Shown: positions 37,312-49,577, counted from the first letter of the stretch. The stretch is DNA of 64,000 bases from Cricetomys ansorgei (GCA_026225945.1 JAMJFZ010003625.1:1-64000); one strand, 5' to 3'. Translations and numbers: made by a program. Notes: generated by a model not told the origin, from the letters alone.

Positions 37312-37313
37312 AT
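37279..37313 (+). repeat. (GT)n microsatellite
   Basis: About 16 GT units, 75 bp from exon c. Confidence 0.95.
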
Positions 37314-37397
37314 ACATGTGCATGTTGTATAATGGTATGCATCTGTTCAAAATCCAAGATGCAGTTTCTATCCTCAAGAAGCAGCTTAGGGTCTAGA

Positions 37398-37620
37398 GCA
37401 GTGGTCCTCAACCTTCCTAATGCTACGACCCTTTAATACAGTTCCTCATGTTGTGATGACCCCCTCCCACCACAATAATGAAATTGTTTTTGTTGTTTAT
37501 TCATGACTGCTACTATTATAAATCATGATGTAAGTATCTGACATGCAGATGGTCTGAGGTCACGCTATGAAAGTCAACCCCTTCCCCAAAAACGGATTGT
37601 GACCCAGAGGTTGAGAATTG
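37398..37620 (+). mobile_element. hAT-type DNA transposon (URR1-like)
   Basis: gcagtggtcctcaaccttcc at one end and gaggttgagaattgttg at the other. Internal ctttaatacagttcctcatg is diagnostic of the family. It sits in the intron between exons b and c. Confidence 0.88.
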
Positions 37621-37678
37621 TTGGACTAGAGGTTTGTAAAACAAAAGAACCAAAGCAAGAAGATTCAATATTCTCTAC

Positions 37679-37793
37679 CTTTTTCATGCCGTCTCCCAAC
37701 TTTTGATATGGAGGTTTGTTAACTTTACTCCAGTCCACAGGAACTTCACTTCATTCATATAACTGTAAGATTACCAGAGCATCTTGCAGGTCA
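37679..37793 (-). pseudogene. Pls3: Plastin pseudogene exon b (CH3), nonsense codon
   Basis: The minus strand reads DLQDALVILQLYE, then a TGA stop at 37,751-37,753, then [19 protein letters not shown] and DGMKK before a gtagag donor. This follows the PLS3 order ADLQDALVILQLYERIKVP / [20 protein letters not shown]. The stop replaces the arginine of YERIKV. Exon length is 115 nt and the phase joins exon a (split alanine codon GC|T) and exon c correctly. Acceptor ends caatag. Confidence 0.9.
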
Positions 37794-37949
37794 CTATTGA
37801 TTTTAAAGATCACTTCATCAGTGATTAGAAATAGTAACACAAATCCAACAAGACATAAAGTCACAATAATCATGACTCGTATTTTTCTAAATCAGTCTGT
37901 GTTGAAAACAGAGCTAAGATCACTCAGTTCACTTATAAGTAAGTGAGCA

Positions 37950-38085
37950 CAGCTGGGCAAGCTATATATACCTTTAATCCCAGGCCGGGGAGGGGAAGAC
38001 AGGGCGATCTCTCTGAGTGAGAGGTCAGTCTGATCTATATAGCAAGTTCCAGGTCAGCCAACGCTACACAGTGAGCCCCGTCTTA
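37950..38085 (+). mobile_element. B1 SINE
   Basis: cagctgggcaagctatatat, then acctttaatcccaggc, then caacgctacacagtgagc. Confidence 0.8.
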
Positions 38086-38344
38086 TGAAATTAATAAGGG
38101 TGTATGCTTAACACAGGATGAAAATCCAGAGCCCTACATGAAAGTCATATTACTTTCTTCTTATGAACAATTTTTTGGAGATCATAATTTAATGAGAACA
38201 TTCCCCCCCTCCCCGTTCCTACCCACCCCCACCCCCGCTAATTCTTTAAGTCATATTTAATTATTTGTTTGCTTCCCTAGATTGTAAATTCCTCAGAGAC
38301 AAAAGCTAGGCACATAGCAGATGTTGACTATACGGTATGAGGCT

Positions 38345-38530
38345 GAGGCTGGAGAGACGGCTGGGCAGTTATGAGCACACCATGCTCTTCTGGAAGATTG
38401 TACCCAGTTCCATTCCCAGCACCCATGTTGGGGCATTCACAACTGTTTGTTCCTACAGCTCCATGGTAATAATGCCCTCTTCTGGCCGCTGCAGACACCG
38501 CACTCACATGACACACACACCGAATAAGAC
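38345..38530 (+). mobile_element. B2 SINE
   Basis: ggctggagagacggctgggc, then agttatgagcacaccatgct, then ttcccagcacccatgttggg. Confidence 0.85.
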
Positions 38531-38599
38531 TCTTTTCCTCCTTTCAATCTCTCTGATGTACACCTCCATTCCAATTCATGGCTTCTGGCTTCCTCTGGG

Positions 38600-38830
38600 C
38601 TAAGGATCGAGCCCAGCTGGTAGACTGCTTACTTAGCATTCATGAAGCCACAGGTTCCATTTACAGCACTGAAATGATCAGCCAATTCATGCCTGTAAAC
38701 TCAGCATTTGAAAGGGGAGGTGAAGGTATGGGGATGAGAAGTTCCTGGTCATCCTAGGCCACACAGCAAATCAGAGGTGAGCCTGGGCTACATGAGACCA
38801 TCTCAAAAATGGTGATACGATAAAATGACA
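38600..38830 (+). mobile_element. B4/B1-like SINE remnant
   Basis: gagcccagctggtagactgc, then tacttagcattcatgaagcc, then cctgggctacatgagacca. Confidence 0.5.
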
Positions 38831-39165
38831 AAGTTGATGTCTAACTGGAGATATGGTCCAGCAAGGAAGCCAGAGGCTGTAGGGATCATCTGTAGTCTGA
38901 TACAAGTAATCCGGACTGTTTAAGAAATTGAAAGTACCTGTTCCCTTAGGTACCCTCACAACATTTACACAGTCTATCACTTAGAGCCAATGATCAGGCA
39001 AAGAAAGAATTGGGGCTATTGTGTATTTGGAAAATGATGATGGAAATTACTGATGCTTTCTAATACGAATACTGGTATAAATGAAAATCTGAGAGCTGTC
39101 ATTATTTACCATTATTTATCCATTCATGATATTCATAACTTCATCATGGCAGTAGGGTAGCTTAC
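38831..39165. other. Plastin intron, no feature seen
   Basis: Short stretch of ordinary sequence before exon a. Confidence 0.5.
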
Positions 39166-39240
39166 GCATAGAGATGCTTTACGGATTAACACCAAGCGAG
39201 TTCATCCAGTTACAAAAGGTTTTTTCTTCACGAGTTTCTC
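39166..39240 (-). pseudogene. Pls3: Plastin pseudogene exon a (CH3 start), 4-nt deletion
   Basis: On the minus strand, an acceptor ending gtttgaatag precedes a frame reading GETREEKTFCNWMNSLGVNP, which matches the plastin TREERTFRNWMNSLG segment at the start of CH3. The intact family continues with HVNHLYA. Here four bases are missing after the NP codons, giving an immediate TAA at 39,179-39,181, although VKHLYA can be read in the shifted frame. The donor gtaagc follows at 39,165. The exon is 75 nt where 79 nt is expected. Its acceptor and donor both look usable, so the lesion is in the coding frame only. Confidence 0.88.
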
Positions 39241-39470
39241 CTATTCAAACACCCACAAAATGCATTCATTCATTACATGTCTTGTATAAATACATATAGC
39301 ACCAATGTATGTATTCATTTATTTTATACGCTTTATTCTAATCTAATAATTATAACATGCAAGTATGTCCCTGTGACTATGGATAACTGAAATACACTGA
39401 CTAAAACTTACAGGTCCAATGCAGCGTGAATTTATATCTTTCTAATTAGAGGTTTCAAAAGTGATCTAGT
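39241..39470. other. Sequence upstream of exon a, no further plastin exon seen
   Basis: I looked on the minus strand for the exon that should precede TREERTF and found none before the unit copies begin at about 40,010. The fragment is either truncated here, or the intron is long and interrupted by the inserted unit. Confidence 0.5.
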
Positions 39471-39600
39471 TAGACATGGTGGCTCCTGACTATAGTCTCA
39501 GCCCCTCGTGAGGCTAAAGAAAGCAGATCGCCAGGAATTCGAGGCCAGTCTTGGGCTACATAGTTCATCTCAGGCCACCTTCAGCTACAGGAGGAGATGC
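39470..39600 (+). mobile_element. B1-like SINE
   Basis: gttagacatggtggctcctg, then gaattcgaggccagtcttgg. Confidence 0.65.
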
Positions 39601-39609
39601 TGTCTCACA

Positions 39610-39845
39610 ACCACTCCCAGGGATCTGGGGAATTTAGCTCTGTTTATAGAGTGCTTGCCTAGAGGCCATGAAGTTCTGGGTTCAATTCCTAGCACCTTTA
39701 CAACTGTATATGATGCCCGCAATACCAGCACTTGGAGGTAGGATGATCAGAAACGTAGGAGGATTAGGAATTGTAACTACATAGTGAGTCTGAGGCCAGC
39801 CTGAGATACAGGAGACACTCGTCTCAAAATAGATGAATAGGTTGA
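39610..39845 (+). mobile_element. ID-headed B4-type SINE
   Basis: gatctggggaatttagctct, then agagtgcttgcctagagg, then a B1-related right half (gaggccagcctgagatacag). Confidence 0.65.
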
Positions 39846-40009
39846 AAAACAACTCAGACAAACTAAACATGAGACTCTCTTCTCAAAATAAATAAAATAG
39901 GTAAAAAAAAAATGATATAGCACTAAACATTGAAACAAAATATTTGTTTACTAATTGGTTTCATGATAGGTGAGCCTGGATTTTTAGTTTCTTTTGTGGT
40001 GCTATCTAT

Positions 40010-40042
40010 GCTAGGGAAGAGCTCTGGCACTTCCCCACACCG

Positions 40043-40078
<36 letters not shown>

Positions 40079-40200
40079 CTCTCTCTCTCTGCGCTCTTTC
40101 TCAGAACCTCTCCCTACATCTCCCTTTCCCTTGCCATACCACTCTCCTATATACAGTGCCAGCCAGAGAGTATCCAAGGCAGACAGGCCTGTCTGATACC
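40010..40200 (+). repeat. Partial unit copy preceding copy 3
   Basis: A ~190-bp fragment made of a CT-rich tract, the ctctcctatatacagtgcc block, the agccagagagtatcc block and the agacaggcctgtctgata block, equivalent to 10,515-10,660. It is followed at about 40,230 by the beginning of a fuller copy, so the spacer repeats the 'unit end then unit start' order seen at 5.9-11.2 kb. Confidence 0.8.
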
Positions 40201-40229
40201 AGGTGCGAAGGGGCACTCCACAGTGGGCT

Positions 40230-43036
40230 CATGCACACTGGCGGCCTCGACTAGTTGCTCTCATGGGAGCAGACATGGCTGCCACAGTACGGGGAGGAGG
40301 TGCTTCCCTCCTGGAGCAGGCCAAGCCCTGTGGTTCCCTGCTACCTCTGGGGCAGGCTGTGGCCTCCCAGGTCACGGGTCTCCAAGACCCTGTTTCTTCC
40401 CACGGCTCTCCTGGGGTGCCAAGTCTGCTGGAGGGAGACCCACTAGTCCTTCTGCTGCAGCCAAGACCCTGGCGGTGCTTATCCTGCTTGCCTCCATATC
40501 CAGGAGTAGCACAGGGACATGCCGGTGGGATCAGCATAACCATTCTGCTTGATGGCAGTAGTACACCCAGAAAGCCGACTACCTAGGGCTCTGGCTCCAC
40601 TCCCTAGGCCTACACCTGAGCAAAAAACTTTTCAAGAAAAAAAGAAGAGCCATACGCTGGCTCAGCTGCCACTGGACTTCAAAATGGCCACCAATGTTCT
40701 GGGCAGGGACTGGTCAGAGATGGGGCACAAACCCTGTACCTGGGGGGATCCTAACCATGTGTGGAGCTTTGCAGGAGGGTGAGGGGCTTCTCGCCCCCGG
40801 GGGATGGGTCAGGAAACATGGTGAGCCTAGGAATGAGTGTAGCAGACGACAGTGGGGAGCAGAGTACGGGGGTGGGAAGGTGGGGGCTCCTCAAATGCAA
40901 TGCCATGTTACACTCCAAGCCATTCTGGGTGCCAGGAAGTCCCTGAAGGTCCTCTCTGATGAGATCCCAGAGGGAATCGTAGGAGAACCCCATGGCAATC
41001 TGGACCACAGGGGAGCACCCTCAGACTCAAACAAGGTGGACTCCAGGACCAGGGGACGAGGGGACCAGGGGACGAGGGGACCAGGAGCTGGGTCTTGATT
41101 CGGTGCCCCCAGGCAGGATCCAGCTGCCTTGGACTGAACTCACTCCATCTGCATGACCACGAGAGCTGCCTTGCAGAACTTGGATGTGCTAACTCTGTGG
41201 GAGCCTGTCCACAACAGTGTCCCAGGTCAAGGCTACCTGCCAAAGACCCTCACCCTACCCTACGCCATCCCCTGGCAGCCTGAACCTTGGCTGATAGGGC
41301 AGCAGGATCCTGGTGTAGCAGAGATCAGGACACAAGGGAGGGTGGGCAGACGACTTGTCAGGAGAGAAGACCACACCTCCCGAAGGGGTTCCAGGAAGCC
41401 CAGCAAGGCCTTCCCACCTGGCAGAAGGAGGCTCACCTATGGAAGCAGAACAGACAGCTGTGTGCCCTTGGGAGGGCTCCAGTCTCTGACTTTGATTGAT
41501 GGGAGATGAGAAGGGCCCCCCAAAAACTTCTTGTCCATGGATCCTGGAAGGTGACTTCAGGTGCCCTGTCATCAGGGTTCAGATGGTGGCTGAGGGCAAC
41601 ACCCCCAGCAGGGGTCACCAGGGGCCTGAGACATCCACAACCTCAAAGGCAGAGGCAGGCCACCCAGGAAGGATCCTGATGTGGAGACAAGGATATATCA
41701 AAACCAGAAACATGCCATCTCATCTGCCCCCTTGCCTACCAGGCCCCAGCATGGGGCCCCAGGTTACCTGTCTCCTAGGCATTGCCAGGCAACCATTATG
41801 AGCTCTCTCTGAGTCTGTCACAACCTCATTCCCCCCACTTAGCCCCATCCCCTCAGCCCCCACCCACCCAAACCAGCAGGCACCCCTCAGGATCCTGGGT
41901 TCCCTTTTTTGTCTGCAAACACCCAAGTCACTCTCAGGCACATATGTGTCTTTCACCTGCCTGTGGCTGGGTCTAGGCACACATGCAACTGTGAGCTCTC
42001 TGAAGACAGTCGAAGGGTCCCACGGGCACCTACACACAAGGCACAACACACTTCTCACTGGTGCCACCAGGGTGGCCCTCCTCAGTGACCTCCTCACTGG
42101 AAGCTCTCTAAAGGTGCCTTCATCTTTTCTCTCCAGGGGCCCATGCCCAAGGCCCAGGGACCAGAGTCCACAGAGCACTCATGTGAATGAATGAGCTTGA
42201 CCACCAGGCTACCTGCAAAATCAACAACAAAGTCAAATACATCCCCCAGCCTCACAAGCAGGGATTGTACACCCACACACACACCCATCTGTCTCTGAGT
42301 CTCTCTGTGTCTCTCTCTCTCTCCTCTCCTTCTCACTTCCCTATACTAAGATATCTCTCTCTCTCAGACCCTCTCCCTTTATCTCCTTTCCCCTCAACCT
42401 ACAACTCTCCTATATACAGTGCTAGCCAGAGAGTATCCAGGGCAGACAGGCCTGTCTGATGCCAGACCATATACCCTGTTCCCTTGGGGAAGGCACACCA
42501 CAACCCAACAGGAACCTTTCCTTCCTTCTAGGAGCTGAGAGAGAGTCCAGACGCCTGCTTCCACAGGCCTGAGAACTTCCACCATGCCCTCTAGAAACAG
42601 ACCTGTGGCTGTCTCCTAGGTTAGCCCCAGACACAGGGCTTGTCCACCCTTCAACCTGGGTGTTAGTTCTCCCTGGATGTTATGCAAGGTGACCTAGACA
42701 ATAGAACCCAAGTGTATGCTGCCTGCATGAGGTTTTGGCATCACAGTCATGGGGTTTGTTAGGGGATGTATGGTACCCTTTCATCCATCTCAGTCCAACA
42801 ACCCACCCCCAACCCACCACCCCCTCGCACAGATTATCATTCACCCCTTCTTTCTATCTTCATCGCTATATATTTCTGTGTAGCTTTCTCTTTTTCTGTC
42901 TTTGTCTCTGCTCAATATTTAAAATTCCATTTGTGACTTGCATATTCCATTAAAACCTTTATATTAAATATGTGACTATATAAAATTATAAAAGTGATTT
43001 CGCTATCCAGTATTTATAAACTTCAAATGTGGTGCT
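40230..43036 (+). repeat. Unit copy 3 (spacer, same orientation as copy 2)
   Basis: Colinear with 8,420-11,229 at an offset of about 31,810-31,850. Similarity is roughly 88% in the 5' two thirds and near-identical from about 42,190 to 43,030 (for example a 72-codon stretch at 42,735-42,953 differs from copy 2 by one residue). It ends abruptly where the right arm begins. Confidence 0.92.
41043..41092 (+). repeat. Short GGGGACCAG-type minisatellite (unit copy 3)
   Basis: About five alternating units of ggggacgag and ggggaccag, a different arrangement from copy 2. Confidence 0.65.
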
Positions 43037-43076
43037 CTCTGTGTGGCTCTGGCTGCTTTCAAACTCTCAGGGACCC

Positions 43077-43122
43077 TCCTGCCCCTGTCCCTGTCCCTGC
43101 CCCTGCCCCTGCCCCTGCCACC
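43077..43122 (+). repeat. (TGCCCC)n hexanucleotide array (right arm partner)
   Basis: Inverted partner of 30,836-30,884, lying 40 bp from the inner end of the arm. Confidence 0.85.
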
Positions 43123-43417
43123 AGAGAGCTAGCATTATAGGATTATAAGCACGTGCCACCATGCCCAGATCACTGATTTATGTTTTCCCCCTCTCATTGG
43201 AAATAGATTCTTTTCTCACATACTACATCCCAATAATGGTTTCCCTCACCCCTAACCCTTCCAATGTCTCCCTACCTCCTCTCATCCCAATCCACTCCTT
43301 TTCTGTTTTTCATTAGAAACGAACTGGTTTCTAAGAGATTCTTACTTTCAATACAGAAATTTTGTATTCCAGCCACCACATTATATAAAAGGAGATAAAT
43401 GACTTTTAGGGTGTTCT

Positions 43418-43801
<384 letters not shown>

Positions 43802-44905
43802 AATAACCAATACGAATACAACCAACTTTACTGGCAGGCGCATGATTAGCAAGTCAGCTATTCCCAGGTGAAGTGCTCATGGCTTAAGGATCTCGGTCAT
43901 TTAAAAGACTTTAGTTTTGATTAAAAAGACTAGCTCATCATCTTTGGGGAAAGAGTCTTAGTAATGAGCAACTCCTCTTTCCCATACAGGTGGGTGTGTT
44001 CAGCACACCTGAACCATGCTCACACAGCCAACCATTTGCTCTCTCCTCCCAGAATGCAGCCCTTGACTTTTCCCATCGTTGCGTGCTCTGTGTGTATCCT
44101 TTCCCTCTTAGGGTGTCCATCTCTTGAGACTTACTTAGATGGGTAGATAGGAATATTATTAGCTCATCGTTTTGCTTTCCAAGCTCTACCGGTTCTTACT
44201 GGAGAACTGTGGTCAGATAGTGTGTGGAGGTGAGTGACCTTTGCTTACTTTGTAGTGCTGAGAATTTGCTGGAGTAACAGCCTGTGCAGAATGCACTAGA
44301 AGCTTTTCTCGTTCTTTTATACTTAAAATCAGTATCTTTTTACAGTATTCATTCTACATGATTATTTTTTGTACATTTCAGAATATTTTGATTACACTCA
44401 ACAAGTCTGCTCATTTGCTACTTTCTTAAGGGGTTCTTCAAGTAAGTAAACAAGCATAAACTACAGTAGGAGGAAAATGGACCGTAAGGTTTCATTTTCC
44501 CCTCACACCCAGGCTCAAATCAAATGAAATGTTTTATCTTCAATAAGTCAGTTCGATATATGCTTATTTCTATGAAAAAACCTTTATCACAACCCTCTCT
44601 GTCGATCTAAAATGCTGTTAAATATGACACTTTTGAGGAGCGAGTTCAAAATTTAGATGGAGATTTGATAATCAAAGTATGCTAAGTGTACAATATATTT
44701 GTTAATTTTATACCTATAACAAGATGTGGTCACTAAAAAGGGAAAGTATGTATGTCAGACTTGATGTACTTTTGCTTTGTCAAGCTCTTTGCTATAGTTC
44801 TCAAGATCATTATGTTAATCTAACTCTGAGAAGTGATATTATCTGGTTAGCAACATAGTAGTCCAAATAAAGGCATTTGCTAATAAAGAGTGTCTCGATT
44901 TTTTG
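43802..44905 (+). other. Pls3: 3'UTR copy of plastin fragment (right arm)
   Basis: Reverse-complement partner of 29,035-30,151. AATAAA signals lie at 44,866-44,871 and 44,882-44,887. Several small indels and many substitutions separate it from the left copy. Confidence 0.7.
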
Positions 44906-44907
44906 TT

Positions 44908-45128
44908 TGGTTTTGTTTTAAAGGCCTATTTATATTCCTATTTGTGCGTGTTCTGTGTGAATGATGCCCTGTGTGGGGATAGCCATGGCCAATAGAGAGG
45001 GCATTGATTCTCCTGGATCTGGAGTTACAGTCAGTTACAGTCTACTTGATGAGGGTGCTGGGTACCAAACTTGGGTCCTCTGAAAGGGCAGCAAGTGCTC
45101 TTAATGGCTGAGCCATCTCACCAACTTG
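44908..45128 (-). mobile_element. B2 SINE (right arm partner)
   Basis: Inverted partner of 28,810-29,030. Confidence 0.85.
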
Positions 45129-45975
45129 TTGCTTTTTGTTTTTAAGATAGATCTCCCTGAGTAGCTCAGGATGGTCTTCATGTTGGGTCCTTCCACTTCA
45201 GCTTCCCTAGTGCTGGTTTTGCAGGCATGCTTCACCATGGTTACCCTGAGTCTCCTCTTGGTACTCCTGTCCCAAAGTGGTATGGCAATGTGGACCTGCA
45301 TTTCTTCCTTTCTCTGTCATATTCTATAACATCAATTGTATTTGATTTGAGGGCTGAGTTGGAGGTGTGGAACTAAGAAGAGGGGAAATGATTAAGGCTT
45401 TCTTAATTTCTTTACAGTTGGGGTTGGATAATTCTCTCTGAGAGGGTGTAACATGTGCCATCCTGCACACTGTAGTGGATATAGAAGCATCACGTAGCCT
45501 CTGACTTCTGGATGTCAATGCCATGCTCCTGGTTGTATCCACCAAGATTATCTCCATCCACGGCCTGTTGTTCCCTGGGATTCCACATGAGCCTTAGCTG
45601 ACAACCACAGAAAATTTTAAAGGTTTTCTGTGATTAATACCATGAAGTATAGTCCTTCTAGGATCTAGTTACATGACAACCTTATAAAATAGTTTGCATA
45701 AGCACGGTGACACATACCTATTGTTACACTTGGGAAGCTTAGGCAGAAGAATGAATACCATTCCTAAGACACGTCTCAGGAATAAAGAGAGAAACAGAGA
45801 AAAAAAGAAAGGAAGGCAGGAAAGGGAGGGACGGAAGGGGAACTTAGTTTCTATACACTAAAGCTTGAAAAGGACTTTCTAAATATGTCACAATTATTAA
45901 AGCCAGTGTTAAGAATGAGTGAAAAATTTGATAAATCTACGTTAGATGTGACAAGGTGTTTATTATTTATTTATT

Positions 45976-46136
45976 TTATTGTTTTTGTGTTTTAGGACAA
46001 GGTTTCTCTGTGTAGCCCTGGTTGTTCTGGAATGTACTCTGTAGACCAGGATAGCCTTGAACCCAGAGATCCACCTGACTCTGCCTCCTGAGTGCTGGGA
46101 TTAAAGGCCTGCACCACCGCTGCATAGCTGTCAAAG
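45976..46136 (-). mobile_element. B1 SINE (right arm partner)
   Basis: Inverted partner of 27,585-27,750. Confidence 0.88.
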
Positions 46137-46149
46137 TTTTTGTTTGTTT

Positions 46150-46350
46150 TTGGTTTATTTTTTTATTTTGTGTGTATGAGTTTTGTCTGAATGTGTGTGC
46201 CTGATGCCTGAAGAGGCCAGAAGTGGGTGTTGGATCCTTAGAACTGGAGTTACAGACAGTAACTGCCATGTGGGTGGTAGGAATTGAACCAGAGTCTTCT
46301 GAAAGAGCAGTCAGTGCTCTTAACCGCTGAGGCATTTCTACAGCTCTGTT
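46150..46350 (-). mobile_element. B2/B3-type SINE (right arm partner)
   Basis: Inverted partner of 27,375-27,575. Confidence 0.85.
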
Positions 46351-46847
46351 GTTTTTTAAATGGGTTCTGAAGAGATCGATAGCTCAGTCAGTACCTCAAC
46401 GAGAAACTGACTTAGAACTCATGCAAAAAGAATGTGAGGTTTGATGGCATGGGATTCATTCCCAGTGCTGAGGAGGTAGAGACAGCTGGGTCCCTGGGCA
46501 TGGCTGGGTAGTCAGCTTAGGGTTCCCAGACAAAGAGAGAGAAGGTGGTCAGCACCTGAGGGACAACAGCCAGAGTGACCTCTGGCCTCCGTATGGACAT
46601 GCATACACACGCTTCTGTGCACACATACACTCAAATAATGTGAAAGTGCCGATGATCGTGGGGCAAAGCTCACAGCGGCACATGATGCAAGCCTGTGGAC
46701 AGAATACAGTTGATAGAGTGCTTGCCTAGCATGCCGGGAAACCTGTATTCCATCCCTTAGTCCTTCATAAACTTCGCATGGTGGTATACACCTACAATGC
46801 AGAATTTGTGTGATGGAAACAGGAGGAACAGAAGTTCGGTTACTGCT

Positions 46848-46990
46848 GGGTGGTGGTGGCACACACCTTTAATCCCAGCACTTGAGAGGCAGAGGCAGGT
46901 GGATCTCTGTGAGTATGAGGCCAGCCTGGTCTATAATTCCAGGACAGCCACAGTAACAACACAGAAACCCTGTCTTGAAAAAGCAAAAAA
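46848..46990 (+). mobile_element. B1 SINE (right arm partner)
   Basis: ctgggtggtggtggcacaca through to a purine-rich (GGA)n tail of about 45 bp. Confidence 0.9.
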
Positions 46991-47594
46991 GAGGAAGAAG
47001 AAGAGGAGGAGGAGGAGGAAGAGGTTCAGTTATCCTCAGCAGTATAGCGAGGTTGAGGCCAGGGGACTGCATAAAGACCCTGAAATTTTATTTTTTAAAA
47101 TGTCCAAAGGGGTCCTGGTTGCTGTATAACACTCCAGGTTCCGGAAGAAGGAAGGATGCAAATTTAAGAAGATCCTGGGGTACATAGCAAGTTCAACATG
47201 AGACTGGGCTACATAGTGAGACCCCATGTCACAAAGAAAGGGCAGTAGAATGCATGCCTGGCTTGCTTTAAGCTCTGGGTTTCGTCTCCATTACCATATA
47301 ACCGCATGGGGGCCAACGTTTATACTTTCAGCACTGGGAGGCAGGCAAGAGGTCAGAAGTTTAAGATAGGGCTCGGGAGATGGCTCAGGCTATGGAGAGG
47401 CTATAATGCTTGTAACACAAGCATGAGGATCTGAGTTCAATGCTCAGTACTGCCATAAAAAGCTTTTCTCAGTGACACATGTCTGTACTACCAGTGCTGG
47501 GGAAATAGGGGCAGTTGCTTTTGTTTTGTTTTGTTTTTGAGACAGGGTCACACAACTGACACAGTGGACGTGTCTTAAACTTACAGAAAACTGA

Positions 47595-47810
47595 GGAGTT
47601 GGAGAGATGGTCCAGCACTTAAGAGCCTTTGCCTCTCTTGTGGAGGACTAAATTTCCCTCACCAGCACACAAGTGGCAGCTCCTAAGGGAGGAAACCTCC
47701 ATTTCCAGGGGATACGATGCCATCTTCTGGCCTCTGCGGAAATTGCATGCCTCTGATGCACTTAACATGTGTGCAGGTAAAACTTTCAAACTCATGAAAG
47801 AAAACAAATA
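47595..47810 (+). mobile_element. B3-type SINE (right arm partner)
   Basis: Inverted partner of 25,930-26,140. Confidence 0.75.
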
Positions 47811-47859
47811 GTTTTAAAAACATACAGAAAACTTCAAAAGTTACTACACATTTCCTTTT

Positions 47860-48045
47860 TTAAACGTATATGGGTGTTTTACTTGCATGTATGTCTGAGT
47901 ATGCTGTATGTGACTGGTGCTCACAGAGGCCAGAAGACTGTCAGATGCCCTGGGGCTGGAGTTAGACAGCTATGAGCCACAATGGTGGGTGTTGGAAGCA
48001 CAACCTCGCTACTCTGGGTGAGCAGTGAGACCTAAGCCATCTTTC
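47860..48045 (-). mobile_element. B2/B3-type SINE, diverged (right arm partner)
   Basis: Inverted partner of 25,695-25,880. Confidence 0.65.
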
Positions 48046-48391
48046 AGACACCGCCTCCCAACACACACGCACACATTAGTTTTAATTAATTATTAAGACA
48101 AGGTTTCCTGGCCTTGTCTGGCCTCTAAGGCACAGGGGATCATTTGAAAGTCTGACCCACTTGCCTCCACCAGTTAAGTGCTGGAATTATAAACTTGTGC
48201 AACCATGTTTAGTTCGCTCAGTACTGAGAACCTAACCCAAGGCTCTATGCTCATGCACAGTACTAAGTCCACTATATTCTCAATCCTTAGGTTGCATGCT
48301 CGCTGTCTTACTTGCCCCCCCCTCTCCCATGCACATACACTCTGGCAGGCTCTCTATCTCCCTCCCTACCTCTCTCCCTGTCTTACTCTCT

Positions 48392-48597
48392 CTCCTTTTA
48401 ATGAGTAAATGTGTATCTGTGTTTTGTCTGCATGTATGTCTCTGTACCTGGTACACATAGAGCAGAAAAGGGAATTTGATCCCCTGGAACTGGAGTTATG
48501 AATGGTTGTGTGTCAGCTTGTGAGTGCTAGGTACTGAAGCCATGTCCTGTGGAAGAGCAGTCAGTGCTCTTAACTGCTGAGTCCTGTCTCCAGCTCA
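48392..48597 (-). mobile_element. B2/B3-type SINE (right arm partner)
   Basis: Inverted partner of 25,143-25,345. Confidence 0.8.
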
Positions 48598-48966
48598 CCT
48601 AAGCATTCTTTTATAGCAAGGAGTGAGCAAAGGACTTGTGCTACAGAGGACCCATACACATGCTTCAGCTTGGCAAAACCGTTTAGGTCTATGTCAGTCC
48701 AAGAAATCTGTAAAGGCTTTTGACTTTTGAATGGCCATTACTCCCTAAGGTTAATGAGGAGCGAAATCAGGAAAGGATTTCTGAACACCAGGTAAGACCT
48801 GTAATCCCAGCTCAGGGGACTCTGTGGGTAAATTTTACCTGGGAGGAGTCCAAAGCTCCCTGCACTTCCCACTTCCCAAGAGGTGGGACTGTGGCCTGTG
48901 GCTTCCCTGCTCCCCAAAGCTGTCCCTCTCCAGGGGAAGGCCCTGAGGTTTTGTGAGATTTCTTGC

Positions 48967-49577
48967 TGACCTGAAATGCAGATACCTGAAAGAAAACAGC
49001 ACACCAGCACATAACAGGCAGTAGGGTCTCAGGCAAGCGGTTTATTGGGATGGGGTGAGACACTGAGTATCCGCTGAGTGGAGGGAAGAAGAAAGAGAGG
49101 GGAGAGGAGGAGAGACAACATAGGAAGAAGGAGGGAGGGAGGGAGACATAGAGAGAGAGAACCAGAGAGAGGGTTCCAAAGAGGAGAGAAAGGCCAAAGA
49201 GAGAGGAGACAAAAGAGAAGGAAAGAGAAAGGCCAAAGAGGTAGAGCCTGAAGCACATTGGGATTACATGACACAGATGACCCAGGACAGGTACCTGTGT
49301 GAGGGCAGGTACAGGGGCGGTACCTGGCCAGAGGGTACTGGAGGGGCGGGGTCAGGAGCATTGGGGTTGGGCAAGCTGTCTGGTCAGGACAAAGCACCTC
49401 ATGGACTCCATTGTTCTCTTGTCCCTCTTCTCTGGTTTTTCTACTTCTGCCTAAACAGGGAACAAGTGAAGGTACACGAGGTTGTTGAGTCAGGGCTTGG
49501 ACACAGGCTGGGTATAGCAGCTGCCAGGAGGTCATCAAGGGAGCCTCAGCTGGAAAGAATACTGGGGAGTGGGGAGT
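48967..49577 (-). mobile_element. LTR-like segment (right arm partner)
   Basis: Inverted partner of 24,160-24,770. One visible amino-acid-level difference over 114 codons on the plus strand suggests >99% identity. Confidence 0.5.

Noticed and set aside
37018..37377. 119-codon minus-strand frame as a separate gene
   Set aside because: It is plastin exon c extended at one end through the intron and a (CA)n tract.
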